Shown here piece by piece: positions 24,339 to 33,678 of a stretch of DNA of 64,000 bases (position 1 is its first letter; every line of letters starts with the position of its first letter). A model generated the notes under the pieces. It was not told the origin of the DNA and did no database searches. It saw only the letters and a list, made by a program, of their open reading frames with translations. This DNA is from Beijerinckiaceae bacterium (GTDB taxonomy: Bacteria; Pseudomonadota; Alphaproteobacteria; Rhizobiales; Beijerinckiaceae). The stretch lies in NCBI GenBank assembly GCA_947453205.1, contig CANGFT010000007.1:1-64000 (forward strand), in the 5' to 3' direction. The position numbers were made by a program, and so were the translations under genes.

Positions 24339-25367
24339 CTAACGATCAAGGATCTTCTTCACCCGCTCGATCACGTCAGGGGGCGCGCTGGCGGCTTCCT
24401 TCAGGATGGAATCGACTTCCTCGCCAGAGACGAGGGTGACTTCGGTCTTGGTGCGTTCGGCTTCGGCCAGAAAAGCAGGGTCCGTCATGGTCGCGGCGAA
24501 TGCGTCGCGCAGCAGCTTCACACGGTCGCCCGCCATGCCCGGAGGGGCTATGAGGGGCCGCCCCAACGGTTCGCGCGCCAGCAGGAAATCCAGAGCCTTT
24601 CGGTCGCCCGGATTTTTGACAAGATCCTGAATGACGGGAAGATCAGGTGGCGCGCCGGGCAACTCCTTATGCCCGGTCTTGAAGAGGATGTTGATTTTCT
24701 TGTCCCGCAGCCAATCGGGATGGGCCGCGAGCACCGAACTCCACGACCAGTATGCGATGCCGTCGAGCTCGCCCGTCTCAAGCTGCAAAGACGCTTCGGT
24801 GGTCTCGCGATAGCCCTTGATGACCTTGAACCGCGTGCCTGCAAGATTGTTGAAGGCCAGCGGCATGATCTCGGAGTCCGCGCCCGCCCCGGTGCCCGGC
24901 ACAAGCAGCTCGATTTTGGTCAGGTCATCGAAGGTCTTCACCTTCGATGTCATCCAGGACAGGGCGACGGTGACCTCGCGGTTCATGCTGCCGAGCCAGT
25001 TGAGCTTCAATGGGTCGAAGTTCACCTCGTTCTTGCCAAGGAACGGCTCGAAGGCGAGGCCACGGCCGATCATGGCGATGGCGGTTCCATCCTTGGGCGC
25101 GATGCGGTTCATGTAATCGACCAGCTTCAGCCCGCCAGCGCCCTGCATATACTGCACGATGACGGTCGGCTTGCCCGGTATGTGATCGCCAAGATGACGG
25201 GCCAGAAGCCGACCATAGACGTCATAGGTCGAGCCGGCGCCTGAAAAGACATAGAGGGAGACTTGCTTGCCCTTGAAGAAGGCTTCAGGCGACTGCGCGC
25301 CCGCCTGCCCGGCGACGAGCGAAAGGCCCAGCGCCGCAATCAATCCCCGCCGTGATATATGCGCCAT
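24339..25367 (-). CDS. Tripartite tricarboxylate transporter binding protein (TctC/Bug family)
   Basis: Periplasmic solute-binding protein of 342 residues. It has a Tat-like signal (SRRGLIAALGLSLVAGQAGAQS) and Bug-family hallmarks: GKQVSLYVFSGAGSTYDVYGRL, then IPGKPTVIVQYMQGAGG. Such proteins bind carboxylates (citrate, aromatic or amino acids) for the TctAB permease. No tctA or tctB gene lies in the window, as is common for orphan Bug proteins in soil bacteria, so the transport partner is unknown. The gene is followed by the propeller gene and preceded, 13 bases upstream on the same strand, by an ABC-type binding protein gene. Confidence 0.88.
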   Translation of the reverse strand: MAHISRRGLIAALGLSLVAGQAGAQSPEAFFKGKQVSLYVFSGAGSTYDVYGRLLARHLGDHIPGKPTVIVQYMQGAGGLKLVDYMNRIAPKDGTAIAMIGRGLAFEPFLGKNEVNFDPLKLNWLGSMNREVTVALSWMTSKVKTFDDLTKIELLVPGTGAGADSEIMPLAFNNLAGTRFKVIKGYRETTEASLQLETGELDGIAYWSWSSVLAAHPDWLRDKKINILFKTGHKELPGAPPDLPVIQDLVKNPGDRKALDFLLAREPLGRPLIAPPGMAGDRVKLLRDAFAATMTDPAFLAEAERTKTEVTLVSGEEVDSILKEAASAPPDVIERVKKILDR

Positions 25368-25380
25368 CGGCGCCCCCCTT

Positions 25381-26439
25381 TTATTTGCCGCCGCTGAAGA
25401 GGTCTCGCCATTCCTTGCTGTAGCTGTCGCGCTTGCTCATCCAGTCCGCCAGTTTGATGTTCCACACCTGCGCATTCGGCGGCAGGCTCTTGCCGAGCGC
25501 CTGGGCGGGCGGCGCATCGGGGTGGATGCCATAGGAGCCAGCCTTGGCGACCGCCGCGCTGCCCTCCTTGCTGGTCAGCCAGTTCAGGAACACCTTCGCC
25601 GCGGCGGCGTGGGGCGCATTGGTCGCGACGCCCCCGCCGATGGGAAAGGAGGGAATGCCTTCCGTTCCAAAGATGATGTCGAGCGGAGCGCCTGCCTCGA
25701 TCTGCTGGAAGGAGGGGTCGATGCCGCCGATGACGACCTTCGTCTCGCCGCGCGCGACATCGCCGACCGCCGTGATGATGGACGGATAGACGCGCGGCTT
25801 GAGCGGCGCGAGCTTGGTCCAGTAGTCCGCCTGCACGGTGTCGCGCAGGAACATGAAGAGCGCGAAGGAGCTGCCCCCAGCATCGATGGTCGGCATGCCG
25901 ATGGAGCCCGCGAGCTTTGGATTGAGCACGTCCTTGAAGGTCTTTGGCATGTCCTTGTCGGCGATCAGCGCCTTGTTGACGGTGATGGCGCTCGGCGGGC
26001 GATAGAGCGCATACCAGCGCCCCTGGGGATCTTTCAGATCAGGCGACAAGCGCTCGAAGCTCGGCGTCTTGTGGGCTGTGTTGAGAATGCCCTTGTCCAC
26101 GAGATCCTGCACCAGGATCAGGTCGGTCATGTCGATGAAGTCCGCTTGCAGCTTGTTGGCGGCGAATTCGGCGGTCACGCGCGGATAAAGCGCCTGCGTG
26201 GTCAGCCGGAGATATTCGACCTCGATGCCCGTCGTCTTCTTGAAGGCGGCCTGCACGGCGGCTGCGGCGTTGGGCGGCCAGGTGCCGTAATAGATGACCT
26301 TACCGTCCTTTTTGGCGCTCGCCATGAGGGCGGCGTCGGCGATCTCTTCGCCGTCGATCACCAGCGCCTGTGCATAAGCCGCAGGGCCTGCGCAGGCCAG
26401 AACGCCGCAAAGGGCCATTCGCAACAGCGCTGATCGCAT
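25381..26439 (-). CDS. ABC transporter substrate-binding protein (Fe3+/extracellular family 1 type)
   Basis: Periplasmic binding protein of 352 residues with a signal peptide (RSALLRMALCGVLACAGPAAYAQ). The fold is recognisable from the opening KKDGKVIYYGTWPP and the later EFAANKLQADFIDM, GSIGMPTIDAGGSSFALF and LPPNAQVW. This family carries ferric iron, thiamine, phosphonates and other anions. ATG 26439 is preceded by GGAGGGAG and gives a proper signal peptide; the upstream extension in frame does not. The matching permease and ATPase are probably the pair at 30.7-33.5 kb on the same strand. The ligand is unknown. Confidence 0.86.
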   Translation of the reverse strand: MRSALLRMALCGVLACAGPAAYAQALVIDGEEIADAALMASAKKDGKVIYYGTWPPNAAAAVQAAFKKTTGIEVEYLRLTTQALYPRVTAEFAANKLQADFIDMTDLILVQDLVDKGILNTAHKTPSFERLSPDLKDPQGRWYALYRPPSAITVNKALIADKDMPKTFKDVLNPKLAGSIGMPTIDAGGSSFALFMFLRDTVQADYWTKLAPLKPRVYPSIITAVGDVARGETKVVIGGIDPSFQQIEAGAPLDIIFGTEGIPSFPIGGGVATNAPHAAAAKVFLNWLTSKEGSAAVAKAGSYGIHPDAPPAQALGKSLPPNAQVWNIKLADWMSKRDSYSKEWRDLFSGGK

Positions 26440-26524
26440 ATTCGCTCCCTCCAGAATTGTTTTTCTGCCTGTAGAGTTGCAAGAAACGACGGGCTTGGCA
26501 ACAATGCCCAAAAGGGGGAAGCCT

Positions 26525-27718
26525 ATGACACCCGGATCGGGCGAGCAGTCGGAAACAAGCGCGGCCCACGCGCCCCTGACGGGATTGACCGTGGTCGAGA
26601 TCGGCCACAGCGTGGCGGCGCCATTCGCGGGGCAAGTGCTGGCCGACCTTGGCGCGCGCGTCCTCAAGGTCGAGAATCCCCATCGGGGCGATGACGCCCG
26701 CGGCTGGGGACCGCCCTTCTGGCAGGGCATGGCGACGGTCTTTCAGTCGGTCAACCGCAACAAGGGCTCCAGCGCCGTCGATCTGAAGAATCCGCAAGAG
26801 CGCGGCAAGCTCGCCGACTTCATTGTGGTGGAGGCGGACATCGTTCTGCAGAACATGCGCGCGGGACTCCTCGCCTCGCTGGACCTTGACGCCGCCAGCC
26901 TGCGGGCGCGCAATCCCCGCCTGATCTATTGCAACCTCAGCGCCTTCGGGGCCAAGGGTCCGCTCGCGGGCCGGCCGGGCTACGACCCCCTGATGCAGGC
27001 CTTCGGCGGCATCATGAGCGTCACCGGCAACGAGGGCGAGCCGCCGGTGCGCGTGGGCGTCTCCATTGTCGATCAGGGCGCGGGCATGTGGGCCGTCATC
27101 GGCATCCTCGCCGCGCTGCAACGCCGCAACGCCACGGGCGAGGGCTGCGAGGTCGACACCTCGCTTTATGAAACCGCTCTCTCCTGGATCGGCGCAGCCT
27201 CGGCGGGCTATCAGGCGACGGGCCGGACCCCGCCGCGCCGCGGCTCGGAAAACCCGAGCCTCGTGCCCTACAAGGTCTTCAACGCGAGCGACGGCGACCT
27301 CGTCATCGCCGCAGGCAACGACAACCTCTTCCGCAAGCTCGCCCATGCGCTGGGCCGTCCTGACTGGATGGAGGACGAGCGTTTCGCCACAAATCCGGCG
27401 CGCGTCGTCAACCGCGTCGTGGTGAACGAGGCGGTGCAGGCCATGGTGGGAACGCGCACCCGCGCCGAACTCTGCGCCTTGCTCGACGAGGTGGATGTGC
27501 CCGTCGCGCCCCTGCAAAGCGTCGATCAGGTGCTGGCCCATCCGCAGACGCAGGCGCTCGACATGTTTCAGCAGGCGCCGGACGCAGACATGCGGCTCAT
27601 GGGCAGCCCGCTGAGCTTCGACGGGCGGCGCCCCGAATTTAAAAGTCGGCCGCCGGAACTGGGCTCTCACACCGAGGCGATCCTCGGGGTAAAGCCCCCT
27701 CCCCCTAGCGACGAATGA
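26525..27718 (+). CDS. CaiB/BaiF family III CoA-transferase
   Basis: A 397-residue enzyme that moves CoA between carboxylic acids through a mixed anhydride on a catalytic aspartate. It opens with the family pattern LTGLTVVEIGHSVAAPFAGQVLADLGARVLKVE, and the catalytic aspartate is probably that in RPGYDPLMQAFGGIMSVTG. ATG 26525 is preceded by AAGGGGGAA; earlier in-frame ATGs lack a ribosome site. It is read away from the binding protein gene at 25.4-26.4 kb and ends 14 bases inside the end of the acyl-CoA synthetase gene. The acid it activates is not predictable from sequence. Confidence 0.9.
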   Translation: MTPGSGEQSETSAAHAPLTGLTVVEIGHSVAAPFAGQVLADLGARVLKVENPHRGDDARGWGPPFWQGMATVFQSVNRNKGSSAVDLKNPQERGKLADFIVVEADIVLQNMRAGLLASLDLDAASLRARNPRLIYCNLSAFGAKGPLAGRPGYDPLMQAFGGIMSVTGNEGEPPVRVGVSIVDQGAGMWAVIGILAALQRRNATGEGCEVDTSLYETALSWIGAASAGYQATGRTPPRRGSENPSLVPYKVFNASDGDLVIAAGNDNLFRKLAHALGRPDWMEDERFATNPARVVNRVVVNEAVQAMVGTRTRAELCALLDEVDVPVAPLQSVDQVLAHPQTQALDMFQQAPDADMRLMGSPLSFDGRRPEFKSRPPELGSHTEAILGVKPPPPSDE

Positions 27719-29855
27719 CGAGCGCGTCGACCGCCAGACACCCGGCCTGCGTCACAAGCAAGGGATTTATGTCGACGGAGCCGATGAGGTCGCCGCATTG
27801 CTGGAGGAGACCGCGCAGCGCCCGCAGCGTCTGGACGACGCCCTCAAGCACGGCCTGACCGTCGGCAGGCGCGACCCGCGCGATCAGCCTGCCCGCAACG
27901 CTCGCGGCCACGAGGCCGCGCAGCCGCTCATCATCGACAAAGGCGGGAATGAGAATGGTGGAGTTGAACAGCTCCGCATTCACCCCGCCAAGGCCCAGCA
28001 GCAGGAAATGGCCAAGGCCCTCCTCATGGCTTGAGCCGAGGATCAGCTCCGCCCGGCCGCGCGCCATGGGCTGCAGGATGATCGTCCCCTGCCCCGCCAT
28101 GCGCTGGGCAAGGTCAGCGAAAGCCGCGCCCAGCGCCGCCTCATCGGAAAGGCCGAGCATCACAAGCCCGGCGTCATGCTTGTGCGCGACACCCGGCGCG
28201 AGCCCCTTCAGCACCACCGGAAAGCCGCAGGCGCCGGCGGCTGCGATGGCCTCGTCCTGCGAGGCCACGACCCTTGTCTCCACCATCGGCGCGCCCGCCA
28301 TCCGCAGCAGCTTCGCGCTCTCGAGCTCCGACAGAAAGGCCCCGGCGCCGAGCCCGCCCAAAGCGGCTTCGACCGCCGCTTGCAGATCGGGCTCCGAAGC
28401 CACAGGCTCGCAGATTCCCTCAGGGCCGCGCGCCTCGAATTCCCGCGCCTCGAATACCCGTTCCTGCCGCCAGGCGTCGAGACTGTCGAAGCAGGAGGCG
28501 ATGTCGCCAAAGACCAGCGCACCATTGTCGCGGTAATGGGCCTCGATCGCCGGCCGCAGCCCGCCGGGCGCCACGACCACCAGAGGCAGTCCCGTGCGCT
28601 GGCGCCGGGAGATGAGATAGTCCGCCGCCGTGCGGTCGACGCTCTCCTGCGGCAGCATATGGGAGAACATGACCAGCGGGCCGTCGTGGCCGTCGGCCTC
28701 TATGGCGTGCAGGAGCGTCTCGAGCCTCGCCCATCCCGCGAGATTGCCGCCATCGACGGGGTTGCGGATGAGGCCTGCGCCTTTGAAGCCTTCAATGACC
28801 CGCGCGGTCTCGCCGCCCCAGGTTCCATCGGGCGCGCCTGCGAGGGCGATGCCCCGATCCGCCGCCTGATCGGCGAGCAAGGATCCGCCGCCGCCCGAGG
28901 TTGTGATGCACACGAGCCCACGGTCGCCGCTGGCGCTGGGCGGCGGGGGCGCGCTGAGCAGAGCCGCCGCGCCTGCGAGCGCCTCGATGGAAGAGACCTG
29001 GGTGACGCCGCAGGACTCAAACAGGGCGGCGTAGGCGCGCGCGCTGCCCGCAAGCCGGCTGGAATGGGCGAGGGCCGAGCCTGCGCCCGCCTCGGATCGA
29101 CCGAGCTTGAGGGCCACGACAGGCTTGCCCGCCGCCCGCGACCGCGCAGCCAGCGCGCGGAACCGCTCGCCATCGCTGAGCCCTTCGACGATGAGGCCAA
29201 TGACGCGGGTCGCCTCGTCTTCGATGAAATATTCGAAGAAATCGAGCATATCGAGATCGGCCTCATTGCCGACCGGCACGAATTTCGACAGCCTGGCGCC
29301 ATGACGGCGCAGGCACGGCGCGATGGAGTTGAAGAGCGCCCCGCTATGGGCGACGACAGACACAGGACCCGCGATCATGGGGTCGCCGTGGGAGGTGTTA
29401 TAGCCAAGCGACAGGCGGTCCGACGCGTTCCAGATTCCATTGGTGTTGGGGCCGACGAGGCGCATGCCGTGGGCGCGGGCGATGTCGCGCAAGGCGTCTT
29501 CGCGCGCATGGCCTTCAGGCGTGTTCAAATCGGCGAAGCCATTGGCGCCGATGACCGCCGCCCGCACGCCCTTGGCGGCGCATTCGCGGATGGCCTCCAG
29601 CGTCGCGGCGGCTGGAATGACCGTCAGCACGCAGTCGACGGGGCCGGGAATGTCGCTGACGCGCTTGTAGCATGTCAGCCCGTCGATCTCGCCGCCGGCC
29701 GGATTCACGGGATGGATGGCGCCGGGAAAACCGCCCTGACGCAGATAGGCGAGCGCGGCGGAGCCCTGTTTGCCTGCTGCGGCGGAGGCGCCGATGATGG
29801 CGACGGAACGGGGCTTGAACAGGGCGTCGAGGTTGGCGGTTTTCGCGGACGACAA
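27705..29855 (-). CDS. ADP-forming acyl-CoA synthetase (acetate-CoA ligase family)
   Basis: A 716-residue fusion of the CoA-binding, succinyl-CoA-ligase-like and ATP-grasp modules found in ADP-forming acyl-CoA synthetases. The N-terminal Rossmann region shows RSVAIIGASAAAGKQGS and GFPGAIHPVNP. The middle has VVAHSGALFNSIAPCL and CITTSGGGGSLLAD. The C-terminal ATP-grasp part holds GFPVVLKGLAPGVAHKHDAG and ends VDINPLLV. The start is TTG at 29855 with AAGGAA before it. It follows the enoyl-CoA hydratase gene on the same strand after a strong hairpin, and would activate the acid taken up by the nearby importer. Confidence 0.9.
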   Translation of the reverse strand: MSSAKTANLDALFKPRSVAIIGASAAAGKQGSAALAYLRQGGFPGAIHPVNPAGGEIDGLTCYKRVSDIPGPVDCVLTVIPAAATLEAIRECAAKGVRAAVIGANGFADLNTPEGHAREDALRDIARAHGMRLVGPNTNGIWNASDRLSLGYNTSHGDPMIAGPVSVVAHSGALFNSIAPCLRRHGARLSKFVPVGNEADLDMLDFFEYFIEDEATRVIGLIVEGLSDGERFRALAARSRAAGKPVVALKLGRSEAGAGSALAHSSRLAGSARAYAALFESCGVTQVSSIEALAGAAALLSAPPPPSASGDRGLVCITTSGGGGSLLADQAADRGIALAGAPDGTWGGETARVIEGFKGAGLIRNPVDGGNLAGWARLETLLHAIEADGHDGPLVMFSHMLPQESVDRTAADYLISRRQRTGLPLVVVAPGGLRPAIEAHYRDNGALVFGDIASCFDSLDAWRQERVFEAREFEARGPEGICEPVASEPDLQAAVEAALGGLGAGAFLSELESAKLLRMAGAPMVETRVVASQDEAIAAAGACGFPVVLKGLAPGVAHKHDAGLVMLGLSDEAALGAAFADLAQRMAGQGTIILQPMARGRAELILGSSHEEGLGHFLLLGLGGVNAELFNSTILIPAFVDDERLRGLVAASVAGRLIARVAPADGQAVLEGVVQTLRALRGLLQQCGDLIGSVDINPLLVTQAGCLAVDALVIRR

Positions 29856-29877
29856 AATTTCATTCCTTCATCAAGGC

Positions 29878-29906
29878 GCAGGGCGGCGAACCATCCGCCG
29901 CCCTGC
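29878..29906 (-). terminator. Perfect 11-bp stem-loop after the enoyl-CoA hydratase gene
   Basis: GCAGGGCGGCG (29878-29888) pairs exactly with CGCCGCCCTGC (29896-29906) around a 7-base loop. It lies 17 bases after the hydratase stop and 22 before the synthetase start. There is no immediate T-run on the minus strand, so it may only reduce read-through or protect the mRNA end. Confidence 0.55.
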
Positions 29907-29923
29907 CGTCATTCTCTTTGAAC

Positions 29924-30706
29924 TCAGCGTCCCTGCCACACAGGCTCGCGCTTTTCGAGGAAGGCGCGCGCGCCCTCCTTGCGGTCTTCCGAATGATAGA
30001 CGTCAGGCCCGGCGTCGAGCCTGATGCCCGCATGCAGCGGCAGGCCATGCGACTTGCGGAAGGTGAGCTTCATGCGTTGCAGGGACAGCGGCGCCGAACG
30101 GGCGATTTCGGCCGCGAGCGCCATGCCGACGCTCATCAACTGATCGGCGGGCGCGATCCGGTTGACGAGACCCCAGCGGTCCGCCTCCTCAAGCCCGATG
30201 CGCCGTCCCGTATAGAGCCATTCCATGGCGATGCCGGGCGGCACCATGGTCGGCAGGACCACGGAGGCGAAATGCGCGCCCATGCCGCGCCGCGCCTCCG
30301 GCACGCCGAAGAAGGCGTTGTCGGCGGCCACCCGCAGGTCGCAGGCTAGCGCCAGTTCGCAGCCGCCCGCCAGCGCAGGACCATTCACAAGCGCGATGAG
30401 CGGCTTGCGCGAGTCGATCATCACCTCATAGAGGCTGCGCTCGGGCTCATGCAGGGGGCCGCGATAGGTTCCCGTGGATTCATCGGTGGCGCGCGCATCC
30501 TTGAGGTCGGCGCCCGCGCAAAAGGCGCTGCCAGCGCCCGTGATCGCGACCACGGACACATCATTGTCGACATCGGCGGCGATGATCGCCTTGCGCAGGG
30601 CTTGCGAGAGGTCGCGCGAGAGGGCGTTGCGCCGGTCGGGGCGGTTGAGCGTCAGAAGACGGATCTTGTCTCTGGTCTCGATCTTCAGAATGTCAGCCTC
30701 GCTCAT
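29924..30706 (-). CDS. Enoyl-CoA hydratase/isomerase family protein
   Basis: Crotonase-fold enzyme of 260 residues that acts on CoA thioesters, most often hydrating 2-enoyl-CoA. The oxyanion-hole segments are visible as GAGSAFCAGADLKDA and LVNGPALAGGCELALACDLRVA, followed by FGVPEARRGMGA. The two acidic catalytic residues of true hydratases are not both obvious, so an isomerase, hydrolase or lyase role remains possible. GGGGGAGA precedes the ATG. It starts 11 bases after the permease gene ends, which ties the transporter to CoA-based catabolism. Confidence 0.88.
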   Translation of the reverse strand: MSEADILKIETRDKIRLLTLNRPDRRNALSRDLSQALRKAIIAADVDNDVSVVAITGAGSAFCAGADLKDARATDESTGTYRGPLHEPERSLYEVMIDSRKPLIALVNGPALAGGCELALACDLRVAADNAFFGVPEARRGMGAHFASVVLPTMVPPGIAMEWLYTGRRIGLEEADRWGLVNRIAPADQLMSVGMALAAEIARSAPLSLQRMKLTFRKSHGLPLHAGIRLDAGPDVYHSEDRKEGARAFLEKREPVWQGR

Positions 30707-30717
30707 ATCGTCTCCCC

Positions 30718-32415
30718 CTAGAGTTGCGCCCGCAGAAAGCGGCGGCCCGCCAGCGTCAGGATGACGAGCAGGCTTGTGTAGATGAGGCTCAAGGCCGAGA
30801 CCTGAGCCCAGTTTCCATTCACATATTGTTCGTAGATGACGATGGAGAGCACGCGCGTCTTCGTGGTGTAGAGCAGCAAGGACGCGGTGAGTTCGCGCAG
30901 GCCCAGCACCACCATGAGGAAGGCGGAGGCGACCACGCCGCCGCGCACGAGCGGCATGGTGATCGTCTGGATGGCGCGCCGGCGCGTGGCGCCCGCGACC
31001 ATGGCGGCGCTTTCGAGATCGTCATGCACCTGCCTGATGCTGGAGGACACCGTGCGGTAGCCCTGCGGCAGAAAGCGGGTGAGGAAGGCGATGACGAGGA
31101 TGGCGATGGTGCCATAGACCGGCAAGGGCGCGCGCACCCAGGTCCAGAGAATCCCCAGGCCCATGACCAGCGCGGGAACCGCGAGAGGCGTCATGGCGAG
31201 ATATTCCAGCATCTGGCGGCCCGGAAGCGTGCTGCGGTTCACCACATAGGACAGGGTGAAGAACAGCACTGATCCCAGCGCCGCCGTCGTCACGCCGGCG
31301 ATGACGCTGTTGTAAAGGCTTTCATGGAAGGCGGAGCTGAAGATCGCCGCCTTCAGATGGACGAGGCTCATTTGCGATGTGTCGAACAGCGCGGCGGCGT
31401 CGCGAATGAAGAGATTGCTGCGCAGGGAGCCCTGCAGAAGAGCCGCCATCGGCAGGCCGACCGCGACAAAGGCGTAGAAACCCACAAGTCCGAAGGCCAC
31501 CCAGCGCCAGCGCCCGAGCCTGATGGGCCGCACCTGCGCGCCCTTGCCGGTGAGCGTGCGATAATCGCGGCCCGCCAGCACCAGCCTTTGAAAGAAGATC
31601 AGCACAAAGACGATGCCGGTCAGCAGGATGCTCGCCGCCGCGGCCTGCGTCGGCTTCGCCGGCACCACGGACATGAGTTTGTAGATGCTGATCGACAGCG
31701 TCTCGATGCCCACGGGCGCGCCGAGGATCTGCGGCACCGGGAAATCCTCGGCCATCAGCACGGCGCAAAGCAGAAAGGAGCCTATGAGCGCAGGCTTCAC
31801 CAGCGGAAAGGTCACGCGCCGCAGGTTACGCGCCATGGTTCCGCCATGCACGGCGGCGGCCTCCTCCATGTCGGCGTTGACCAGCGTCAGGGCGCTATAG
31901 AGGAAAATATAGGGATATGGCGCGTAATAGAGCCCATGCACGAAGGTGATGCCGGTCAGCGACTGCATCTGGATGCGCAGGGGCAGACCGATGTAATCGA
32001 AGATGAGGTTGAGATAGCCGCTCCGCCCCGACCCCAGCAGCGACCAGGTCACCGCCGCCACGAGCAGCGACATGAAGAGCGGCATCACGCCCGCCAGATG
32101 CACCAATGATTTTCCCGGCACATCCGTCCGCGCGGCCAGCCAGGCGAGACTGCAGCCGATCGCCATGGCCATGGCCGATCCGCCCAGCGAGACGATGAGG
32201 GTGTTGACGCAGGCGCGGCCAAGATCGGCGGACCAGAGGTCGGCGTAATTGGCGAGGGTGAAAGCGAGGTCGCGCTCGCCCGAAAAAGGAACCGCCGTGA
32301 GGAACGACGCATAGATCAACATGCCGAAGGGCACGACCACGAGCACCACGAGGATGGCGAGCAGCAGGCTCATCAATCCAAGGCCGCCGATGGTCTGGAA
32401 AAGGCTCCTGCTCAT
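30718..32415 (-). CDS. Fbp-type ABC transporter permease with two permease domains
   Basis: Inner-membrane protein of 565 residues with about twelve membrane segments, made of two fused binding-protein-dependent permease domains as in FbpB/ThiP. Each half carries the EAA loop that contacts the ATPase: EEAAAVHGGTMARNLRRVTFP (about 185-205) and ESAAMVAGATRRRAIQTITMP (about 490-510). ATG 32415 overlaps the stop of the ATPase gene. Together with the ATPase at 32.4-33.5 kb and probably the binding protein at 25.4-26.4 kb, it forms an importer for iron or a small organic anion. Confidence 0.92.
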   Translation of the reverse strand: MSRSLFQTIGGLGLMSLLLAILVVLVVVPFGMLIYASFLTAVPFSGERDLAFTLANYADLWSADLGRACVNTLIVSLGGSAMAMAIGCSLAWLAARTDVPGKSLVHLAGVMPLFMSLLVAAVTWSLLGSGRSGYLNLIFDYIGLPLRIQMQSLTGITFVHGLYYAPYPYIFLYSALTLVNADMEEAAAVHGGTMARNLRRVTFPLVKPALIGSFLLCAVLMAEDFPVPQILGAPVGIETLSISIYKLMSVVPAKPTQAAAASILLTGIVFVLIFFQRLVLAGRDYRTLTGKGAQVRPIRLGRWRWVAFGLVGFYAFVAVGLPMAALLQGSLRSNLFIRDAAALFDTSQMSLVHLKAAIFSSAFHESLYNSVIAGVTTAALGSVLFFTLSYVVNRSTLPGRQMLEYLAMTPLAVPALVMGLGILWTWVRAPLPVYGTIAILVIAFLTRFLPQGYRTVSSSIRQVHDDLESAAMVAGATRRRAIQTITMPLVRGGVVASAFLMVVLGLRELTASLLLYTTKTRVLSIVIYEQYVNGNWAQVSALSLIYTSLLVILTLAGRRFLRAQL

Positions 32416-33491
32416 CGGCGCGGCGCCAGCAGGACCGCCGCAGGCGGCAGGATGAGTTGAACGCGCTCGCCAAGGCGGATCGGTCGCCCGACCGCAGGCG
32501 CATGGGCCTCCCAGACCGCGCCGCTGGGGGTGCGGATGCGGCACTGATGGAAGGAGCCCATGAAGCTGACGAGCGTCACCTCCCCTGCGATGCGCTCGCC
32601 CGCCGGGCCATCCGCCGCCCCCTCGGGCAGCACATGGATGTCTTCCGGACGCACGCAGACGGAAAAGGCGCCGTCTGTCGGCAGGGGATCGAGCGTTGCC
32701 AGCGCCGTGTCATGTCCATCGAGCGCCACGCGCCCTTCGCCCTGCGCATGGGCGTCGAAAATATTGCTGTAGCCAAGAAAATCCGCGATGGAGCTTGAGA
32801 GCGGCCGTCGATAGATCGAGACGGGATCGCCGCGCTGCACGACCTTGCCCTTCTGCATGACGGCGACTTCGTCGGCGATGGCGAGCGCCTCGCGCTGGTC
32901 ATGCGTCACATAGACGCTGGTGATGCCGAACCGGGTCTGCAACTCCCGCAGCTGCACCCGCAGGTGATCGCGCAAGCGCGCGTCGAGATTGCTCAAGGGT
33001 TCGTCGAACAGCAGCACTGAAGGCCGCATGACGAGGCTGCGCGCCAGCGCCACGCGCTGCATCTGCCCGCCGCTGAGATAGCTTGCGCCCCGTTCGCCGA
33101 AACCCTCGAGCCCCACGAGCGACAGGGCCTCGCGCACGCGTTGTTCTTTCTCCGCGCGCGGCGTGCCCATCATGTCGAGGGGATAGGCGACATTCTCCTG
33201 CACCGTCATATGCGGCCAGATGGCGTAAGATTGGAAGACCATGCCGATGCGCCGTTCATGCACGGCGACGTTGATGTTGTAGGCGCGGCTGAAGACCGGC
33301 TTGCCCTTGATCCGGATCTCGCCCTCATGCGGCTCCTCAAGGCCCGCGATGCAGCGCATGGTCGTCGTCTTGCCGCAGCCGGAGGGGCCGAGCAGCACGA
33401 GCATGCCGCCATCAGCGACCTCGATGTCCACGCCATCGACCGCCCGCTGATCGCCATAGCTTTTCTTCAATCCGGCAATCTGGATCGACAT
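32412..33491 (-). CDS. ABC transporter ATPase (FbpC/PotA type with TOBE domain)
   Basis: A 359-residue importer ATPase. It has Walker A GPSGCGKTTTMRCIAG, the signature YLSGGQMQRVALARSL, Walker B VLLFDEPLSNLDA and the H-loop VTHDQREALAIAD. A C-terminal TOBE-type domain (about 280-355) is typical of CUT1, iron and polyamine importers. ATG 33491 gives the usual MSIQIAGLKKSYG start; the frame is open further upstream but lacks features there. It is the first gene of the minus-strand set ATPase, permease, hydratase and synthetase. Confidence 0.93.
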   Translation of the reverse strand: MSIQIAGLKKSYGDQRAVDGVDIEVADGGMLVLLGPSGCGKTTTMRCIAGLEEPHEGEIRIKGKPVFSRAYNINVAVHERRIGMVFQSYAIWPHMTVQENVAYPLDMMGTPRAEKEQRVREALSLVGLEGFGERGASYLSGGQMQRVALARSLVMRPSVLLFDEPLSNLDARLRDHLRVQLRELQTRFGITSVYVTHDQREALAIADEVAVMQKGKVVQRGDPVSIYRRPLSSSIADFLGYSNIFDAHAQGEGRVALDGHDTALATLDPLPTDGAFSVCVRPEDIHVLPEGAADGPAGERIAGEVTLVSFMGSFHQCRIRTPSGAVWEAHAPAVGRPIRLGERVQLILPPAAVLLAPRR

Positions 33492-33678
33492 CCATGCTCC
33501 ATCCCGCAGACCAGCTTGTCGGCGCCGGTTCGCGGAAAACATGGCCCGCCCGATGGCTGAGGTCAACATCAGCCTCTGCAACCCAAGGCTGCACCTGCGG
33601 CCACGCGCGCATATTGGCCCCCTTGAACCCCCGCAGGCCGCTGTGCCATGCTGACGCAAAATTCAGGAGGCGACGCCG

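Noticed and set aside
28176-29921. A 581-codon plus-strand frame opposite the acyl-CoA synthetase gene
   Set aside because: Shadow frame; the synthetase on the other strand has all expected domains and a ribosome site.
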